A stretch of 64,000 nt of DNA from Anastrepha obliqua (taxonomy: Eukaryota; Arthropoda; Insecta; Diptera; Tephritidae), in assembly GCF_027943255.1 (NCBI RefSeq), contig NC_072893.1, positions 18,622,001 to 18,686,000 of the forward strand, given 5' to 3'. Position numbers and translations under genes: made by a program. This document shows positions 63,741 through 64,000 of this stretch, in pieces. How positions within the stretch are numbered: position 1 is the first letter of the stretch; the number at the start of each line of letters is the position of its first letter. The notes under the pieces were generated by a model. It worked only from the letters and a program-made list of their open reading frames with translations. It had not been told where the DNA came from and did no database searches.

Positions 63741-64000
63741 TGTTAGAGCAAATTAAGAACATAAGTACTGGTTAATTTTGTACTGGGGTGCCTTACAAAC
63801 GCTAATATATAGCATAAGATTTCTTTATTATACAATTAATATGACCAGTATTTTCCTATATTTTACTGACGATTTCAGACAACTAGACTAGAGTTAAAAA
63901 AGTTATCTTCAAAGTAGAAAAATAATTGCCGAAAGTAATGCGGCAGCATTTCGATGTACTTAAACATAGGTGATTAATAGTACACCAAGAAAGAACTATA
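63741..64000. other. Unassigned end of window
   Basis: A/T-rich sequence, no feature seen. Confidence 0.35.

Overview
This 64 kb window looks like intergenic, repeat-dominated DNA from a dipteran insect. A tephritid fruit fly is the most likely source. The DNA is A+T-rich, and I found no convincing host protein-coding gene, tRNA, rRNA or CRISPR array. Almost everything recognisable is transposable element, mostly decayed and often nested. The dipteran/tephritid assignment rests on the repeat content: at least nine DD41D mariner-type elements (the 'rosa' group, first described from tephritids), seven or so classical DD34D mariners, a Tc1-type element, pogo-like remnants, and RTE, LOA-like, R1-clade and Jockey-clade LINEs. 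It is an inference.

Layout. 0-7.7 kb: a decayed DD41D mariner, a decayed DD34D mariner, a possible new 2.2 kb TIR element with an unrecognised ORF, a SINE copy and a LINE RNase H remnant. 9.5-12.7 kb: a 574 bp MITE with about 208 bp arms and a TTAA duplication inside a SINE, then pogo, RTE and other LINE scraps, then a SINE with a clean duplication. 13.6-17.1 kb: a Tc1 element filled with a SINE and two LINE fragments. 17.6-19.1 kb: an A/T-rich tandem array split by a Jockey-type LINE. 20-31.7 kb: DD41D, RTE, pogo and mariner remnants. 33.0-34.3 kb: the best preserved element, a DD41D mariner with TIRs, TA duplications and an uninterrupted 353-codon transposase. 34.3-37.4 kb: a long LOA-like LINE with endonuclease, RT and RNase H remnants. 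38.9-41.1 kb: a mariner with an R1-clade LINE inserted in its terminal repeat. 41-49.3 kb: decayed mariner, LINE copies, and a LOA fragment carrying a SINE that in turn carries a mini DD41D element. 50-52 kb: low-complexity A/T DNA with a short palindromic element. 52.4-54.2 kb: two DD41D deletion derivatives. 56.3-59.5 kb: a mariner, then a young 5'-truncated RTE LINE with 621 open codons. 59.6-60.5 kb: a pentanucleotide microsatellite and an 18 bp minisatellite associated with a repeated terminal sequence. 61.8-62.6 kb: a long-armed foldback element. 63.1-63.7 kb: a Himar-like mariner remnant.

How the parts relate. The most informative relation is between a tRNA-derived SINE family (at least six copies, with pol III A and B boxes) and the RTE LINE. 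Both end in the same two blocks, CTCGGCCAAA and GCGCCAATTA, at identical spacing. This suggests that the RTE machinery mobilises the SINE. Target-site duplications seen directly in the sequence date several insertions relative to each other (R1 into mariner, MITE into SINE, SINE into LOA, DD41D into SINE, Jockey into satellite).
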